A stretch of DNA of 14,803 nucleotides from CAZZIZ01 sp964654535 (lineage in GTDB: Bacteria > Bacteroidota > Bacteroidia > Chitinophagales > UBA2359): assembly GCA_964654535.1 (NCBI GenBank), contig CAZZIZ010000077.1, positions 1-14,803 of the forward strand, in the 5' to 3' direction. Numbering within the stretch: position 1 is the first letter of the stretch; every line of letters begins with the position of its first letter. The position numbers and the translations under genes are program-made. The notes beneath the pieces are model-generated. The model had not been told where the DNA came from, did no database searches, and worked only from the letters and a program-made list of their open reading frames with translations. Below are positions 1 through 8,255 of the stretch, one piece after another.

Positions 1-72
1 AAATACAAAAATGCGATTTCAATAGATGAAGGAATCGAAGAACTAAAGAAAACTGTAACGAACAACATATAA
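1..72 (+). CDS. C-terminal tail of an unidentified protein (partial at window edge)
   Basis: Frame 1 is open from the window edge to a TAA at 70-72 and encodes 23 residues, KYKNAISIDEGIEELKKTV then TNNI. The composition (charged helix with an EGIEEL segment) looks like the end of a real protein. Tails of this kind occur in extended short-chain dehydrogenases/epimerases, but 23 residues are too few to identify a family. It stops about 8 bp before the first visible transposase-remnant codon, so the mobile element may have inserted just behind this gene. Confidence 0.35.
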   Translation, partial: KYKNAISIDEGIEELKKTVTNNI

Positions 73-79
73 GCTCTAA

Positions 80-328
80 GCCAAGAGACAGGATATCATA
101 GAACATCCTTTCGGAACGATCAAAAGAGGCTGGGGCTGCGACCATACATTGATGAAAACCCTGCCAAAGGTTAAAACAGAATTCGCGATTATACTTCTTT
201 GTTAGAACCTCAAGAGACGTATGTCTATCCTAGGAATAAAAAGGCTCAAGGAAGCCCTTTTAAAGCGAATTGCGTCATTATTCGATCTGAGTTTCATACT
301 GCAGTTTCTCACATCAGTTATTATTTAA
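80..328 (+). pseudogene. Remnant of IS1182-type transposase, C-terminal end
   Basis: One frame reads AKRQDIIEHPFGTIKRGWG, continues CDHTLMKTLPKVKTEFAIILLC, meets a TAG at 203-205, and continues in the same frame as NLKRRMSILGIKRLKEALL to a TAA at 326-328. The EHPFGTIKR-WG block followed by an LC-YNL(K/R)R-MSILG block is the familiar C-terminus of IS1182-family DDE transposases. The TAG sits where family members usually have tyrosine, so it looks like a single nonsense change. Upstream in this frame there is a stop at 77-79 and a different coding tail, so the N-terminal and catalytic portions are absent. What is left is a 5'-truncated, inactivated fossil. No terminal inverted repeat was found. 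The family assignment rests on motif recall, not on a search. Confidence 0.62.
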
Positions 329-480
329 TTTAACACTAGCGAGTACAGGCCATCACAGCACTTTTCTTAAATTGTACTGTTGGTTTTTTCAGGGACTCAC
401 GTTATGGGCAATTGTCTAAATGCTTAAACCTAAAACTCGAATAATAGTCTAATGGTTTTAACCCATAAACCATTCAACTA
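329..480. other. Intergenic region between transposase remnant and peroxidase gene
   Basis: There is no open frame of note. The only structure seen is a perfect 8-bp inverted repeat just before the peroxidase start (listed separately). No clear TAnnTTTG promoter box and no Shine-Dalgarno site are visible. Confidence 0.5.
451..474 (+). promoter_or_regulatory. 8-bp inverted repeat just upstream of the peroxidase start codon
   Basis: AATGGTTT (451-458) and AAACCATT (467-474) are perfect reverse complements with an 8-nt spacer, ending 6 bp before the ATG at 481. It could be an operator half-site pair or a small 5'-leader hairpin affecting start access. It is AT-rich and could also be chance. Confidence 0.3.
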
Positions 481-1701
481 ATGAACAGAGCTGTAACAGG
501 TGTGATTTTAGTAGCTTTTATCCTAATTGTCGCTTGTTCTAAAGATGACGTGGTTAATGAAGTCCCCGCCGATCTTTCCGAAGAGCTAAACCTGCCTGAA
601 AGCTATTTCAACTATGCCAACATAACCTTACCCAGTCACTATACGAATAATGGATTTCCTTCCCAAAATCAATTTCAATATGCGCCTATAGAAGTCGACA
701 ATACACCGAGTGATAATCCAATAACAGACGCTGGTGCAACTTTAGGAAGAGTGCTTTTTTACGATAATAAATTAAGCGCTAATGGCTCAGTAGCATGTGC
801 TTCTTGTCACAAAGCAGCACATGGTTTTTCTGATCCCCATACGCTTAGTGAAGGTTTCGAGGGTGGGCTCACTCGTAGGCATTCAATGAGTATTGTAAAT
901 GCCCGATTTTACGCTCATGGAAAATTCTTTTGGGATGAACGAGCGGAAACACTGGAAGAACAAGTTTTGATGCCTTTTCAAGATGACGTAGAAATGGGAC
1001 TTACCCTTACGGAACTGATCAATATTACAAGTGAACAGCCTTATTATCCTGCCTTGTTTGAAGATGCCTTTGGTGATAGTGCAATTACCAGTGATAGAAT
1101 TTCGCAAGCATTAGCGCAATTTGTAAGAAGTCTAGTAAGCACGACTTCGAAATATGACCAAGCCAGAAGTGAAGTTGAATCTCCCAACGTAGATTTTCCA
1201 AGCTTTAGCAACCAGGAAAATGAAGGAAAAAGACTCTTTTACAGACCGACCGAACTCACAAATGGATTGAATGCAAACTGCGTAGCTTGCCATTCATCGG
1301 AAGCGTTTCTTAGCCCTATTCCGCTCAATCCTAATGGGCCGACAACTTTCGCTACTACCAACGGATTGGACGAAACTTCGAGCGAAGACCTTGGAATAAA
1401 TGAATCAACTGGGAACCCTAATGATATTGGGAAATTCAAAGTTCCTTCTTTGAAAAACATTGCTATTCGCCCCCCGTATATGCACGATGGTAGATTTGCA
1501 ACTTTAGAAGAAGTCATTGAACATTATAGTTCAGGTATTAAAAATCATCCAAACCTCATATCCCCATTGGTAAACGCGAACGGGGAAGTTGGGCATTTTA
1601 ATTTTTCCCAAGCAGAAAAGGAAGCTTTAATTGCATTCCTAAAAACATTAACAGACGATCAAATGCTTACGGATGAAAAGTACAGTAACCCATTCAAATA
1701 G
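481..1701 (+). CDS. Di-heme cytochrome c peroxidase (CCP/MauG family), lipoprotein
   Basis: Predicted 406-residue periplasmic peroxidase that would reduce hydrogen peroxide with electrons from small c-type cytochromes; MauG-like oxidation of other substrates is an alternative within the same family. The N-terminus is a lipoprotein signal with a lipobox ending at Cys19 (LIVAC), so the protein is probably membrane-anchored. Two heme-binding CxxCH motifs are visible, C106-ASC-H110 and C267-VAC-H271, as expected for the N- and C-terminal heme domains. The segment FWDERAETLEEQVLMPFQ (about residues 150-167) matches the conserved region after the first heme. PPYMHDGRF near residue 334 matches the conserved stretch that carries a distal heme ligand in the second domain. 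The length is normal for the family. The ATG is chosen because the signal peptide begins exactly there. It is followed on the same strand by the T9SS-exported protein, 147 bp away, with no sign that the two are functionally linked. Confidence 0.92.
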   Translation: MNRAVTGVILVAFILIVACSKDDVVNEVPADLSEELNLPESYFNYANITLPSHYTNNGFPSQNQFQYAPIEVDNTPSDNPITDAGATLGRVLFYDNKLSANGSVACASCHKAAHGFSDPHTLSEGFEGGLTRRHSMSIVNARFYAHGKFFWDERAETLEEQVLMPFQDDVEMGLTLTELINITSEQPYYPALFEDAFGDSAITSDRISQALAQFVRSLVSTTSKYDQARSEVESPNVDFPSFSNQENEGKRLFYRPTELTNGLNANCVACHSSEAFLSPIPLNPNGPTTFATTNGLDETSSEDLGINESTGNPNDIGKFKVPSLKNIAIRPPYMHDGRFATLEEVIEHYSSGIKNHPNLISPLVNANGEVGHFNFSQAEKEALIAFLKTLTDDQMLTDEKYSNPFK

Positions 1702-1848
1702 AACTGGCTCTAACATTGGTACCCGTTGACGAGCGAAGTAAAAAAGAATGCATTGGCTTGTTAGTTTCATCGACGTCATAGACTATCTACTTATTTTTAT
1801 TAATTTGTAGAGGCACCGGTTTACAAACGCTTTATTAAAAAACCACTT

Positions 1849-3726
1849 ATGAAATACGGCGTATTTTCAGCAATATTCTGCATAGGATTTTGTTTCAATC
1901 AACTCTGTGCAAGTCAATTAGTCGTTTCCTCTGATATAGGATTTGACCCAGTAGACAGCACGAATTTTTTGCAATTTGCATTTTCAGATACAATCGAGGA
2001 TACAATTGTTGTAGACAATGTTGGAATGGATTGGAATATTGGTCCACTGAGTATTGATAGAAACGACATAACAATAATCTTTGAAGAGGGAGTAGTCCTT
2101 CGTGCCTTAACCGGAGCCTTCGATATTTTTGAATCTTTGGTACGGGTTAATGACAAGTCCAATATCAACATCGTTGGCTACGAAGCCTTGTTCGTTATGA
2201 ACAAGCAGGAATATATTGAACTAGCGGATAGCGAGTTTCGACACGGTATCAGTCTTAATTCAGCGACTAATGTTCTTGTAGAAGGGCTTACAATTGTAGA
2301 TACCGGGGGAGACGGTATTTTGGTAACTAGAAGTTTCCAACCCAATAGCATCAAGAACTATTGCGAAAATGTTCTAATCAAAAATTGCAAATTTTCTAAT
2401 AACTATAGGCAGGGCTTATCTGTAACTTCAGCAAAGGACCTATCAATTTTGAATTGTGAGTTTTCCGAAACTAATGGGACGCTACCTGAAGACGGAATTG
2501 ATTTAGAACCTGACATCCCAGAAGAAAGACTTGAGAATATACTTATTAAGGATTGTCGAATCTTCAATAATTATGGAAACGCGATTCAGCTTGCATTGTT
2601 TATGATGGATGATGATTCACCTGATGTTTCTATTACGATAGAAGATACCTACATGTCCAATAACCATCATCCATCAAATACATTTGACTTTGCGGAAATC
2701 TCCGCCACAGATAACAACTCAAACGGTGTTGACGGCTTTGTGCACTTTAAAAATTGCTATATCGAAAGCAGCCAGTGGACTGCGGTTTATGCATCAAAGA
2801 CAGTTGATAGTTATGATTTAGATTTCACAAACTGTGTTTTTAAGAACGTATCGTCTAATCCAGTTGATTTAAATAATCCGATTTTCTTTGAAGTAACAGA
2901 CTACGATAACCCAGTAGCTAGGTTTGGTGGATTGAGTTTTACGGATTGTACCATTATTTATGATGCGAACATTCCTTTTCTAAACTTAATTGAAAACCTT
3001 CCTACTTCCGATGGACTAGGAAATGTTTCGGGGCATTTTTACATCGTGAATCCCAATGATGCTGGCTTCAATACTGGGGTCAATCCTGATAACGTAGATA
3101 TCAGTTATGATTATTTTGATTCGATTCCGATTTCGGAAATTAGCTTAACGGCAAACCAATTGGATTACCTAGAAGAAGACGAGTTTATTGAATTTGAGAT
3201 AACTAGAACTGGAAGTCAAGAAATCCCCATTGCAGTTGAGTTTGTTTATGATGGCACTGCGCAGTACGGCGTAGATTACAATAGGGCCAATGGATTTGCG
3301 ATAATGCCTTCGAATAGCGGAGTGCTTGTTGATACACTGGAGATCATTCAGGATTCGGATGAAGAGTCTCCGGAGTTCTTAGACTTGACTTTTCTCGACA
3401 ATGCCTGCATTCAGCTGAGTCAAAACAATGAGCTGGTATTTTCTATAGGTGATATGCTGTCGTCTATATCGCCAGATTCTGAATTGGAAAATCCTAAAGT
3501 GACACTCGTGCCTAATCCAGCGCAGAAAGAAGTGTTTATAGAAACTGAATCGGCAAACTATGATTTATCTATTTTCGATTCGAAAGGACGAATGATAAAG
3601 TCATTCTTTAATGAATCTTTGAGTAAGCGGATTGAAATTGAACAACTGAGTATTGGGACCTACTATATTCGAATAGTAGATAAAGCTAGTAGCTCAACTA
3701 GTGTATATAAACTCGTGAAGAATTGA
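1849..3726 (+). CDS. Secreted right-handed beta-helix protein with Calx-beta-like domain and T9SS type A sorting domain
   Basis: 625-residue exported protein. It begins with a Sec signal peptide (hydrophobic core in the first 20 residues, Ala-rich end near 22). Residues about 60-400 carry repeated short strands of the type NVLIKNCKFSNN, LSILNCEFSE, NILIKDCRIFNN and FTNCVFKN, the signature of a right-handed parallel beta-helix as in pectate-lyase-like and NosD-like proteins. Residues about 428-535 (ISLTANQLDYLEEDEFIEF, later GTAQYGVDYN) resemble a Calx-beta domain. The last ~75 residues (VTLVPNPAQKEVFIET to GTYYIRIVDK and a basic KLVKN end) are a T9SS type A C-terminal sorting domain, so the protein should cross the outer membrane and be released or surface-anchored. 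Beta-helix proteins of this kind often bind or cleave polysaccharides, but no catalytic residues could be assigned, so the substrate is unknown. Confidence 0.88.
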   Translation: MKYGVFSAIFCIGFCFNQLCASQLVVSSDIGFDPVDSTNFLQFAFSDTIEDTIVVDNVGMDWNIGPLSIDRNDITIIFEEGVVLRALTGAFDIFESLVRVNDKSNINIVGYEALFVMNKQEYIELADSEFRHGISLNSATNVLVEGLTIVDTGGDGILVTRSFQPNSIKNYCENVLIKNCKFSNNYRQGLSVTSAKDLSILNCEFSETNGTLPEDGIDLEPDIPEERLENILIKDCRIFNNYGNAIQLALFMMDDDSPDVSITIEDTYMSNNHHPSNTFDFAEISATDNNSNGVDGFVHFKNCYIESSQWTAVYASKTVDSYDLDFTNCVFKNVSSNPVDLNNPIFFEVTDYDNPVARFGGLSFTDCTIIYDANIPFLNLIENLPTSDGLGNVSGHFYIVNPNDAGFNTGVNPDNVDISYDYFDSIPISEISLTANQLDYLEEDEFIEFEITRTGSQEIPIAVEFVYDGTAQYGVDYNRANGFAIMPSNSGVLVDTLEIIQDSDEESPEFLDLTFLDNACIQLSQNNELVFSIGDMLSSISPDSELENPKVTLVPNPAQKEVFIETESANYDLSIFDSKGRMIKSFFNESLSKRIEIEQLSIGTYYIRIVDKASSSTSVYKLVKN

Positions 3727-4214
3727 TAAGAAAAGTGATTTTGAAAAAACAAGCATAGGATCCATCACACAACTATTTCTAATTCCGCGTGAGGGATAGA
3801 GTCATAGACCAGCAAAGACAATGAGTAGCACGTACTTTTCAAGTAAAATTTCCATAATTCTGCTTTAAAAATGCTCGCTATAGCTAGGCTATGTTTGCGT
3901 TTTTTGCCTTGATCTATGAAAATTTTGCTTCAGAATTATCTGGACAACCTAACATCTCTGCTGGTCTTGTTGAAGCTCCTGTTGCTGACAATCGCCGAGC
4001 CCTCAGCACCTAAGTGCTGGAGGGGCGATGCGTGCAGGCAGCAGAACAGAGCGAAGCCCGCAAAGCCCGACCCTTTGCGCAGCAAGAAGGGACACGCCCA
4101 CACAAAAATCACTCAATTTATCTCTCACAAAAGTGCTCTGGATTGGCGTAGAAGTTCTTCAAACCGATATCTTTAGTGACTTGTTACATTTTGTATTCAG
4201 TGAGAGGTTTATAA
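3727..4214. other. Intergenic region holding repeat copy A
   Basis: No credible gene. Two overlapping small open frames here run through the structured repeat and have low-complexity translations unlike proteins. 3787-4100 is repeat copy A; 4101-4214 is the leader of the transporter gene. A TACATTTTG string near 4186 resembles the Bacteroidota -7 box with one extra base, but no convincing -33 partner is seen. Confidence 0.6.
3787..4100 (+). repeat. Structured intergenic repeat, copy A (divergent, longest)
   Basis: Begins GCGTGAGGGATAG (3787-3799) and ends GGGACACGCCCA (4089-4100), the same ends as copies B and C. The core is recognisable as GAGCGAAG followed by AAGCCCGACCC near 4050-4073. 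A strong hairpin lies at 3991-4029: ATCGCC and CCCT...AGCAC pair with GTGCT...AGGG and GCGAT around a CTAA loop. GCAAAG (4060-4065) and CTTTGC (4073-4078) form a small stem where B and C have much longer ones. The first 200 bp are unlike B and C and contain a distant 9-bp inverted repeat, ATAATTCTG (3854-3862) with CAGAATTAT (3931-3939), so extra sequence may be inserted here. Confidence 0.6.
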
Positions 4215-6443
4215 ATGGAGGTTGCACCAAAAGAAGGGTTAAAAGGTTTAGTTGAAAATTGGCAGAGCGATTTAATCGCCGCGGTGAGTGTATCGCTAAT
4301 CGCCTTACCGCTTTCATTGGGTATCGCCTTGGCGGCGGGTGCTCCTGCGATGGCGGGTATCTTTTCGGCAATCGTCGGTGGGGTAGTAACCACGCTTTAC
4401 CGAGGTGGGCATATTTCAGTTAATGGTCCGGCCAAAGGGGTTATTGCGGTAATCCTTTTGGGTATATCCTTGATGGACGATGGTACTGGTCAGGCCTTTA
4501 ATTATGTTCTTGCCGCTGTAGTTGTTTCAGGAGCCATTCAAGTTTTACTGGGATTATTGAAACTGGGCCGCTTGGCAGACATCTTCCATTCGTCGGTGAT
4601 TCATGGACTTTTGGCGGCTATCGGGATTATCATTTTTGCGAAACAAATTCACGTTGCTTTAGGCACTTATTCTGGTAGTCCGAGTATAGTTGAAAATCTG
4701 GTTGATGCGGTTAAGTATTTGCCTAACGCGAATCCTTTTGTGGTGATTATCTCTGCGGTTGGTTTGCTGGTCATATTGTTTCATTCAAAGATTACTTATC
4801 GCTTTATCAATTTTTTACCTGCGCCTATGTGGGTTGTCGCTTTGAGTATTCCCTTTGTTTATGCCTTTAATTTCTTTGATGAACATACGATGACTTTCTT
4901 AGGGAAGTCCTACGAGGTTGGGCCGAAACTGTTACTGGATATTCCTGACAGTATTCGTGATTCGATAATGCATCCCAATTTTGGTAAAATCCATACGGTA
5001 GAATTTTGGACTACAGTTTTGTCTATGGTGATTATCACTAGTATTGAGTCTTTGGCGATTGCAAAAGCGGTAGACAAAATTGATCCTTACAAACGTAAGA
5101 CGGATTTGAACAAGGATTTGACGGGTGTTGGATTGGCAACTATGGCCGCGGGTATGATAGGCGGTTTGCCAATTATTGCGGTGATTATTCGAAGTACGGT
5201 CAATATTCATAACGGCGCGAAGACCAAGTGGTCAAATATGTACCAGGGACTTTTGTTGTTGCTTTTTATTGTGGTGCTGGCTCCGGTAATGAGACAAGTG
5301 CCGCTCTGTGCCTTCGCTATTTTGCTGGTGTACACTGGAGCTAAGCTGGCTTCGCCGGCGGTGTTTAAACAAGTTTACGATCACGGAACCGAGCAACTGG
5401 TTTTCTTTATTGCTACGATGATCTTGACGCTGTATACCAATTTATTGATTGGATTGTTGGGTGGATTGGTCTTAGCGATGGTAACCCATATGCTTTTGGC
5501 GAAGGTGTCGATACCTCAGTACTTTAAGATGATTTATAAGTCGGGTTCCGATTTGGTTCAGCAAGCCGATGGCAGTTACGATTTGAACATTAAAGGAATT
5601 GCTAACTTTTTAGGCATTCTAAAAGTGGACAAACTAGTGTCTCAAATTCCTGATGGGGCAGATGTGAATATTGATTTGTCGGAAACGAAGTTGGTGGGTA
5701 TGACTTATATGGACTACCTCGTGGATTTTTTAAATTTGCAAAAGGAGACTGGAGGAAAGGTGGTCATAAGAGGTTTGGACTCGCACGTTTCATCTTCGAC
5801 GCATAACCGAGCACTGAAAATTTCTTTGAACAACACTGTCGCCAAACTATCGCCAAGGCAAGAGCGATTGCGAGATTTGGCCAGGGAAAAAGATTATCAA
5901 TACACGAATGACGTTGATTGGAATACTTCTTACCTAAAGAACTTTCACTTTTTTGAAACGCGACCGCTGGAGCGTAAATCGAATTGTATCAAGGGTACGT
6001 TTAAGGACTTGGATGTTTCTTGGGAAATAGCAGATGTGACTTTCAGTGAGGGCGCGGCTTTTACTGCTGAGTCCTTTACGACGACTTTGATGACCTTAAG
6101 GTTAAATACAAAGATTCCTATTTTCAAAATGGAGAAGGAAGGCGTCTTGGATAACTTGATCGACCGTGCTATGGCCTATGCGGGTTACAAGGATCTTGAC
6201 CTCAAAATGTATCCAAATTTTTCTAAGAAATTTCTGTTGCTGGCGAATGATGAATCTGAAATACGCTCATTCTTTACTGATGAGCTTATTCGCTTTTTCG
6301 AGAGCCATCAGATTTATCATATAGAGAGCAATGGCGAGGCCTTAGTCATTTTTGATAAGATAAAATTGGCGAGGACGGATGAGACTATTGCGTTTATAGA
6401 TTATGCTAAGGAATTGGCGACGGTTTTGGATGGGATGAAGTAA
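4215..6443 (+). CDS. SulP (SLC26-type) inorganic anion transporter with STAS domain and extra C-terminal domain
   Basis: 742-residue inner-membrane transporter. Residues about 15-430 are mostly hydrophobic and contain SulP family stretches: DLIAAVSVSLIALPLSLGIA (about 19-38), AGIFSAIVGG, the ISVNGPAKG loop and SVIHGLLAAIGI. Members carry sulfate, bicarbonate or related anions; the substrate cannot be read from the sequence and no carbonic anhydrase lies next door. Residues about 450-540 (DVNIDLSETKLVGMTYMDYLVDF) form a cytoplasmic STAS domain. Residues about 570-742 go beyond the usual SulP end. They form a soluble mixed alpha/beta segment with the string FSKKFLLLANDESEIRSFF, which resembles sequences in uncharacterised bacterial membrane-associated proteins. 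ATG 4215 is used because the hydrophobic family region starts within 20 residues. The gene is convergent with the AlkB-type gene, 43 bp apart, and no terminator hairpin is evident between them. Confidence 0.9.
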   Translation: MEVAPKEGLKGLVENWQSDLIAAVSVSLIALPLSLGIALAAGAPAMAGIFSAIVGGVVTTLYRGGHISVNGPAKGVIAVILLGISLMDDGTGQAFNYVLAAVVVSGAIQVLLGLLKLGRLADIFHSSVIHGLLAAIGIIIFAKQIHVALGTYSGSPSIVENLVDAVKYLPNANPFVVIISAVGLLVILFHSKITYRFINFLPAPMWVVALSIPFVYAFNFFDEHTMTFLGKSYEVGPKLLLDIPDSIRDSIMHPNFGKIHTVEFWTTVLSMVIITSIESLAIAKAVDKIDPYKRKTDLNKDLTGVGLATMAAGMIGGLPIIAVIIRSTVNIHNGAKTKWSNMYQGLLLLLFIVVLAPVMRQVPLCAFAILLVYTGAKLASPAVFKQVYDHGTEQLVFFIATMILTLYTNLLIGLLGGLVLAMVTHMLLAKVSIPQYFKMIYKSGSDLVQQADGSYDLNIKGIANFLGILKVDKLVSQIPDGADVNIDLSETKLVGMTYMDYLVDFLNLQKETGGKVVIRGLDSHVSSSTHNRALKISLNNTVAKLSPRQERLRDLAREKDYQYTNDVDWNTSYLKNFHFFETRPLERKSNCIKGTFKDLDVSWEIADVTFSEGAAFTAESFTTTLMTLRLNTKIPIFKMEKEGVLDNLIDRAMAYAGYKDLDLKMYPNFSKKFLLLANDESEIRSFFTDELIRFFESHQIYHIESNGEALVIFDKIKLARTDETIAFIDYAKELATVLDGMK

Positions 6444-6486
6444 AAGACTTAGCAGATCGCCAGTAAGTATTTGGCCATTGCAATCC

Positions 6487-7089
6487 CTATTTGTTGAGCA
6501 ACACCCGCCGAAAAGTCAAATTAATCCTCACCCCAACATCCTTAGCAGTCTTAGGAATCTGATGTTGCCAATAATGCTGCGTAGCACCCTGCATAATCAG
6601 CAAAGAACCATTGCTCAAACTCAAAGAGCGTTTCTCCTTATGATCGTCTTTTCTGCGCAGCTGAAAGTTTCGGGTGGCACCGAAGTTTACCGAAGCGATG
6701 ACTGGATTTGTTCCTAGCTCGGGCTCGTCGTCGGCATGCCAGCCCATGCTGTCTTTGCCGTGTCGATATTGGTTGAGTAAAACGCTGGTAAAAGTATGCG
6801 TGCAAACTTCAGCAATGCGCTGTTTGATTTCTAGTAGAACAGTTGTCCAATTGTGAGGCCTCATTTTTATACCTGAGTAAGTGTAAGGCTTGTCGGCATC
6901 TCCGTATAAAGCTTGCAGCCGAGGTATAGGCAATTCCTTGCCGAACATCTTAATGCGGTCTTGTTGCCAAGCGATATTTTCACTCAGCTCCTCAAAGTAC
7001 TTTTTGGATTCGGATGGAGAAAAGAAGTCAGGAAAGAAAAGAAGCTCTCCATCCTTCAGTTCAATTTTATTTTCGCTTAAAATTCCCAC
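6487..7089 (-). CDS. AlkB-type 2-oxoglutarate/Fe(II)-dependent dioxygenase (ALKBH2/3-like)
   Basis: 200-residue enzyme of the AlkB superfamily, expected to remove alkyl groups from nucleic-acid bases (1-methyladenine, 3-methylcytosine) by oxidative demethylation in the cytoplasm. Visible motifs are NQYRHGKDSMGWHADDE (residues 106-122), giving iron ligands H118 and D120; IASVNFGATRNFQLR (131-145); and HYWQHQIPK (172-180) with the third ligand H176, followed by RINLTFR (188-194), whose arginines bind 2-oxoglutarate. The RHGKDSMGWHADDE form and the 200-residue length match the ALKBH2/3-like branch more than E. coli AlkB. The start is GTG at 7089: the codon immediately upstream is TAA and no in-frame ATG occurs before residue 48. 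The GTG lies inside the end of the upstream peptidase gene (13-bp overlap), implying translational coupling. Confidence 0.9.
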   Translation of the reverse strand: MGILSENKIELKDGELLFFPDFFSPSESKKYFEELSENIAWQQDRIKMFGKELPIPRLQALYGDADKPYTYSGIKMRPHNWTTVLLEIKQRIAEVCTHTFTSVLLNQYRHGKDSMGWHADDEPELGTNPVIASVNFGATRNFQLRRKDDHKEKRSLSLSNGSLLIMQGATQHYWQHQIPKTAKDVGVRINLTFRRVLLNK

Positions 7090-8147
7090 TTATGACTAAG
7101 CAAGTTCTTTACGCAAGCTTTCAATAAATCAATGGTCGCGCGGATGTCCGCCTTGTTGCACATCTCAACTGACTGGTGAATATTTCGAGTCGGTATGGAC
7201 AATGCTCCAACTATGGAGCCTCCATCTTCGGTCATACGCTGAATGCCCGCGGTATCTGTTCCTCCGGCAGGAAGAATTTCTGGTTGCCATTTGATCTTAG
7301 ATTTCTTGGCTTGCTTTTTCATAAAGTCGACCATTCGGTAATCGCAAATAACCGAACTGTCCATTATTTTGATACCAACGCCTTCCCCCAAACGAGTAAT
7401 TTGCTCGTGCGCATCCGCGCCCGGCGTATCGTTGGCGATGGTCGTGTCCAGGCAAATCCCAAATTCTGGGTTGATGGTATGCGCTGCGTTTAAAGCGCCC
7501 CGTAGACCAACCTCTTCCTGCACGGTAAAAACTGCGTAAATGTCTACCGGCGAGCTTTTCATTTCTTTTAAAAACTCTAGAAGTATAAAGACCGAAACAC
7601 GATTGTCCAGTGATTTTGAGTTTACGCAATCGCCCATTTCGATTAACTCACGGTCGCGAGTAATAGGATCGCCGATGCTTACAATTTTTTCCAAATCCTT
7701 TTTGGACATACCCGTATCGATGAAGTAGTCGCGGTTCTTAGGCACTTTATTGCGCTCTTCTGGGGTCATAACGTGTACGGGTTTGCTACCCATAACGCCG
7801 CTGATCTTTTTCTTGCCCTGAATGATAACGCGCTGTGCTGTATGTGTCTTTGGATCAAAGCCTCCTATGGTGTTGAAGCGAATAAATCCATTGTCATCTA
7901 TGTGCGAGACTATGAATCCAATCTCATCCATATGGGCTGGAATCATAACGCGAGGTAAGGGTAGGGTGTCGCCCTTTTTGGCTTTACCTTTTTTAATGGC
8001 GATGACATTGCCCATTGCATCAATGGCTATTTCATCTGCATATGGTTCAACCACGTCGATTACCAAGTCACGAATTTCTTTTTCATATCCGGATACACCG
8101 CAAGCTCTGCAGATATCACTTAGTAAGGAAATATTCAGTTTTGCCAT
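7077..8147 (-). CDS. M42 family metallo-aminopeptidase (glutamyl aminopeptidase/FrvX-like)
   Basis: Cytoplasmic M42 peptidase, a family of large cobalt/zinc-dependent aminopeptidase complexes that trim peptides. The frame is open from 8174, but the start is placed at ATG 8147 (MAKLNISLLSDICRACGVSGYE), where family similarity begins, giving 356 residues, a normal length. In the 365-residue numbering from 8174, the expected metal and catalytic residues are all present: H81 and D83 in PAHMDEIG, D190 in KSLDNRVS, E220/E221 in VQEEVGLRG, D243 in CLDTT and H333 in RNIHQSVE. A TACCTTCG string (8170-8163) resembles the Bacteroidota -7 box and would give a short leader, supporting ATG 8147. The gene lies about 100 bp downstream of the flavoprotein gene and overlaps the AlkB-type gene by 13 bp. 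Confidence 0.92.
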   Translation of the reverse strand: MAKLNISLLSDICRACGVSGYEKEIRDLVIDVVEPYADEIAIDAMGNVIAIKKGKAKKGDTLPLPRVMIPAHMDEIGFIVSHIDDNGFIRFNTIGGFDPKTHTAQRVIIQGKKKISGVMGSKPVHVMTPEERNKVPKNRDYFIDTGMSKKDLEKIVSIGDPITRDRELIEMGDCVNSKSLDNRVSVFILLEFLKEMKSSPVDIYAVFTVQEEVGLRGALNAAHTINPEFGICLDTTIANDTPGADAHEQITRLGEGVGIKIMDSSVICDYRMVDFMKKQAKKSKIKWQPEILPAGGTDTAGIQRMTEDGGSIVGALSIPTRNIHQSVEMCNKADIRATIDLLKACVKNLLSHKWEF

Positions 8148-8237
8148 TGTTTTAATTTTTGGCGAAGGTAGCATGTTTTTGTGCTTGCTTCGTCGCTGCT
8201 GGACTAGATAAAATGGAGAATTTGTTGAGTTAAGGAC

Positions 8238-8255
8238 AGAGCTAAAATTAGCTCT
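8238..8255 (-). other. Perfect 18-bp palindrome over the flavoprotein stop codon
   Basis: AGAGCTAA (8238-8245) and TTAGCTCT (8248-8255) are perfect reverse complements separated by 2 nt; the flavoprotein TAA (8250-8248) lies within it. No T-run follows on either strand, so it is not a standard intrinsic terminator. It could be a 3'-end stabilising hairpin or a site that reduces read-through into the M42 gene. Confidence 0.35.

Noticed and set aside
3916..4255. Two overlapping plus-strand frames before the SulP gene
   Set aside because: They cross repeat copy A and the transporter start, with Arg/Ser/Pro-rich translations and no motif.
8238..8255. Palindrome at the flavoprotein stop as an intrinsic terminator
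   Set aside because: No T-run follows on either strand, so it is listed only as a hairpin.
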